Positions 56,707-57,427 of a DNA stretch of 57,427 nt are shown here, piece after piece (position 1 is the stretch's first letter; the number at the start of each line of letters is the position of its first letter). The notes beneath the pieces were generated by a model. The model did no database searches and was not told where the DNA came from. It was given only the letters and a program-made list of their open reading frames with translations. Made by a program: the position numbers and the translations under genes. The DNA lies in contig DASXYG010000027.1 in the NCBI GenBank assembly GCA_036502625.1, forward strand, positions 1 through 57,427, in the 5' to 3' direction. This DNA comes from DASXYG01 sp036502625 (GTDB lineage Bacteria > Actinomycetota > Actinomycetes > Streptosporangiales > Streptosporangiaceae).

Positions 56707-57427
56707 CACGGCACCTCGCATCCGCTCTCCACCCGAACGCCCCGGCCATCCCGACGCGCTTCCGTCCCATCAGCGGCAAGCCACGCCGCCCCTCCCGACA
56801 ACGCAGCCCACCACCCAAGCCGAACAGGCAGCAGCACGGGGGCACCGTCGCCCATCCAGCACGGCACAACCCAGCCATCAAGCCGGCCAGCGCCGCACCC
56901 CAGCCCACCGGACCAGCACCCGCCGTATTCCAGACAAGGCGCCGTCTAGGGGGCTAGACGGCTCGACTGTACGAGCCCACAGCCAACTATTCAAGGGTTC
57001 GCTGAATACTCCCGGTAGGCGCGCGACCCTCCCACGAGCACACAAGGATCACTGCCGAATTAAGCCCTACTGGATCAAGAGGCCGGCGGCGCGTCGCCCG
57101 GCGAACCGGCCGCGCTCCGCGCGACGCGGTCCGGGCATGCGGCCTGGGGGCCGGTCCCTCCCCGCCGCGCGCCGCGGCCGGGCATGCGTACGGGGCCGGC
57201 CGTGCGTTGATCCCGAACCTCGGCCCGTGCCCAGCGCGCCGCCGATCACCGGCATGGGCACGTACGCGCCGTACCTTGCATCGGTTGCCCCTGCGGCAAG
57301 GGCCACTCCATCCGCCACCTGCCCATGCCAAACCTCTGTGGTTTCGGTGGGCGGTGCATGAAGTTGCTGCACTCACAGGGCTCAACGAAGCATCATGCTG
57401 ATATGACGCGATACGAAGCATCGGGCT
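56707..57427. other. Window-end region of the element, no supported gene
   Basis: About 720 bases without a gene I can support. Minus-strand frames at 56675-56908, 56987-57421 and 57067-57372 encode Cys/Arg/Pro/Gly-rich sequence of no family. ATG 57403 (MTRYEASG) could start a plus-strand gene that runs off the window; it has too little sequence to judge. The perfect palindrome at 56942 lies here. A direct repeat ACGAAGCATC occurs at 57385 and 57413. Confidence 0.45.
56942..56961. promoter_or_regulatory. Perfect operator-like palindrome CCGTCTAG-GGGG-CTAGACGG
   Basis: Eight-base perfect arms around a G4 spacer, the best copy of the motif found in half-site form upstream of pra, the HTH-phosphatase pair and (one base per arm changed) the RsbW-like gene. 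Confidence 0.75.

Larger units (their letters stand above)
46857..57427. mobile_element. pSAM2-type actinomycete integrative and conjugative element (AICE), left part
   Basis: Begins at tRNA-Gly(CCC) and runs to the window end. Ordered inward from the tRNA it has tyrosine integrase, excisionase, RepSA-like initiator, FtsK/TraSA-like translocase, three small ORFs and a Pra-like activator, the diagnostic AICE set. Then come PP2C phosphatase, HTH-sensor, RsbW-like ATPase and WhiJ-like regulator. The other end, which should carry a copy of the 3' part of the tRNA, is not found in the window, so at least 10.5 kb of the element is seen. Int, xis, rep and tra all look intact, so it is probably functional. 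Confidence 0.88.

Noticed and set aside
56675..56908. 77-codon minus-strand frame near the element's right part
   Set aside because: Cys/Gly/Arg-rich, overlaps the better small gene at 56437-56706, no family.
57108..57123. GGCCGCGCTCCGCGCG shared with the A repeat
   Set aside because: Sixteen bases match, but the flanks do not; in DNA of this composition that can be chance.
56987..57421. Minus-strand frames of 144 and 101 codons at the window end
   Set aside because: Composition is that of random GC-rich sequence (Arg/Pro/Ala) and no start signals are seen.
57060..57427. Right attachment site of the AICE
   Set aside because: No copy of the tRNA-Gly 3' end (such as GATTCCCGTCACCCGC) occurs after 46927 in the window.

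Overview
The window is chromosomal DNA of a very high-GC actinomycete. The evidence is the conserved block bldC / conserved hypothetical / valine dehydrogenase / DUF3073 / purM / purF, strong third-position G+C, many GTG starts, F420-type LLM enzymes, WhiJ-type regulators and a pSAM2-type integrative element. A non-Streptomyces member, perhaps of the Streptosporangiales or Thermomonosporaceae, is my guess; the sequence does not fix the genus.

Layout. (1) 1-3.6 kb: two tandem secreted NlpC/P60 hydrolases with class III prepilin-like leaders, then divergent LacI and TetR regulators. (2) 3.8-15.3 kb: the bldC-vdh-DUF3073-purM-purF housekeeping block, opened between DUF3073 and purM by LLM oxidoreductases, a thioesterase, a sodium:solute symporter with its DUF3311 partner and a nucleoside deaminase. 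(3) 15.3-17.5 kb: repeat-rich, mostly gene-free DNA around a chloramphenicol phosphotransferase-like gene. (4) 17.5-24.9 kb: a serine hydrolase, a complete Dpp/Opp-type ABC importer and a divergent TetR with a palindromic site between them. (5) 24.9-27.1 kb: a large secreted ADP-ribosyltransferase-like toxin, again with a prepilin-like leader, and a superoxide dismutase preceded by a nickel-regulator-like box. (6) 27.1-33.1 kb: a LuxR/amide-binding-type sensor broken by an in-frame TGA, followed by a catabolic-looking operon (MFS permease, NodB-type deacetylase, SDR, C45 acyltransferase). (7) 33.1-33.9 kb: an array of about 75 bp GC-rich repeats related to those at 15.5 kb. (8) 33.9-41.5 kb: a TetR-controlled ABC exporter with twin operators, an NmrA-type reductase, an MBL-fold protein and an acyl-CoA operon (DUF3870, CoA transferase, acyl-CoA dehydrogenase). 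(9) 41.7-45.9 kb: a glycine-betaine-type ABC importer with two tandem binding proteins, each followed by a similar hairpin. (10) 46.2-46.9 kb: dcd and tRNA-Gly(CCC).

(11) 46.9 kb to the window end: an actinomycete integrative and conjugative element (AICE) beside the tRNA. It has int, xis, repSA-like, an FtsK-type tra gene, small ORFs and a pra-like activator as one translationally coupled operon. Upstream of it lies a regulatory block (PP2C phosphatase, HTH-sensor, RsbW-like ATPase, WhiJ-like XRE-DUF5753). A GTCTAG-GGGG-CTAGAC motif or its half-sites lies upstream of most of these units and could be an element-wide operator. The far attachment site is not in the window.

The points I would follow first are the trio of prepilin-leader secreted enzymes/toxin, the shared operator with the phosphatase/HTH/ATPase module of the AICE, the dispersed A/B repeat family, and the in-frame TGA in the sensor gene.
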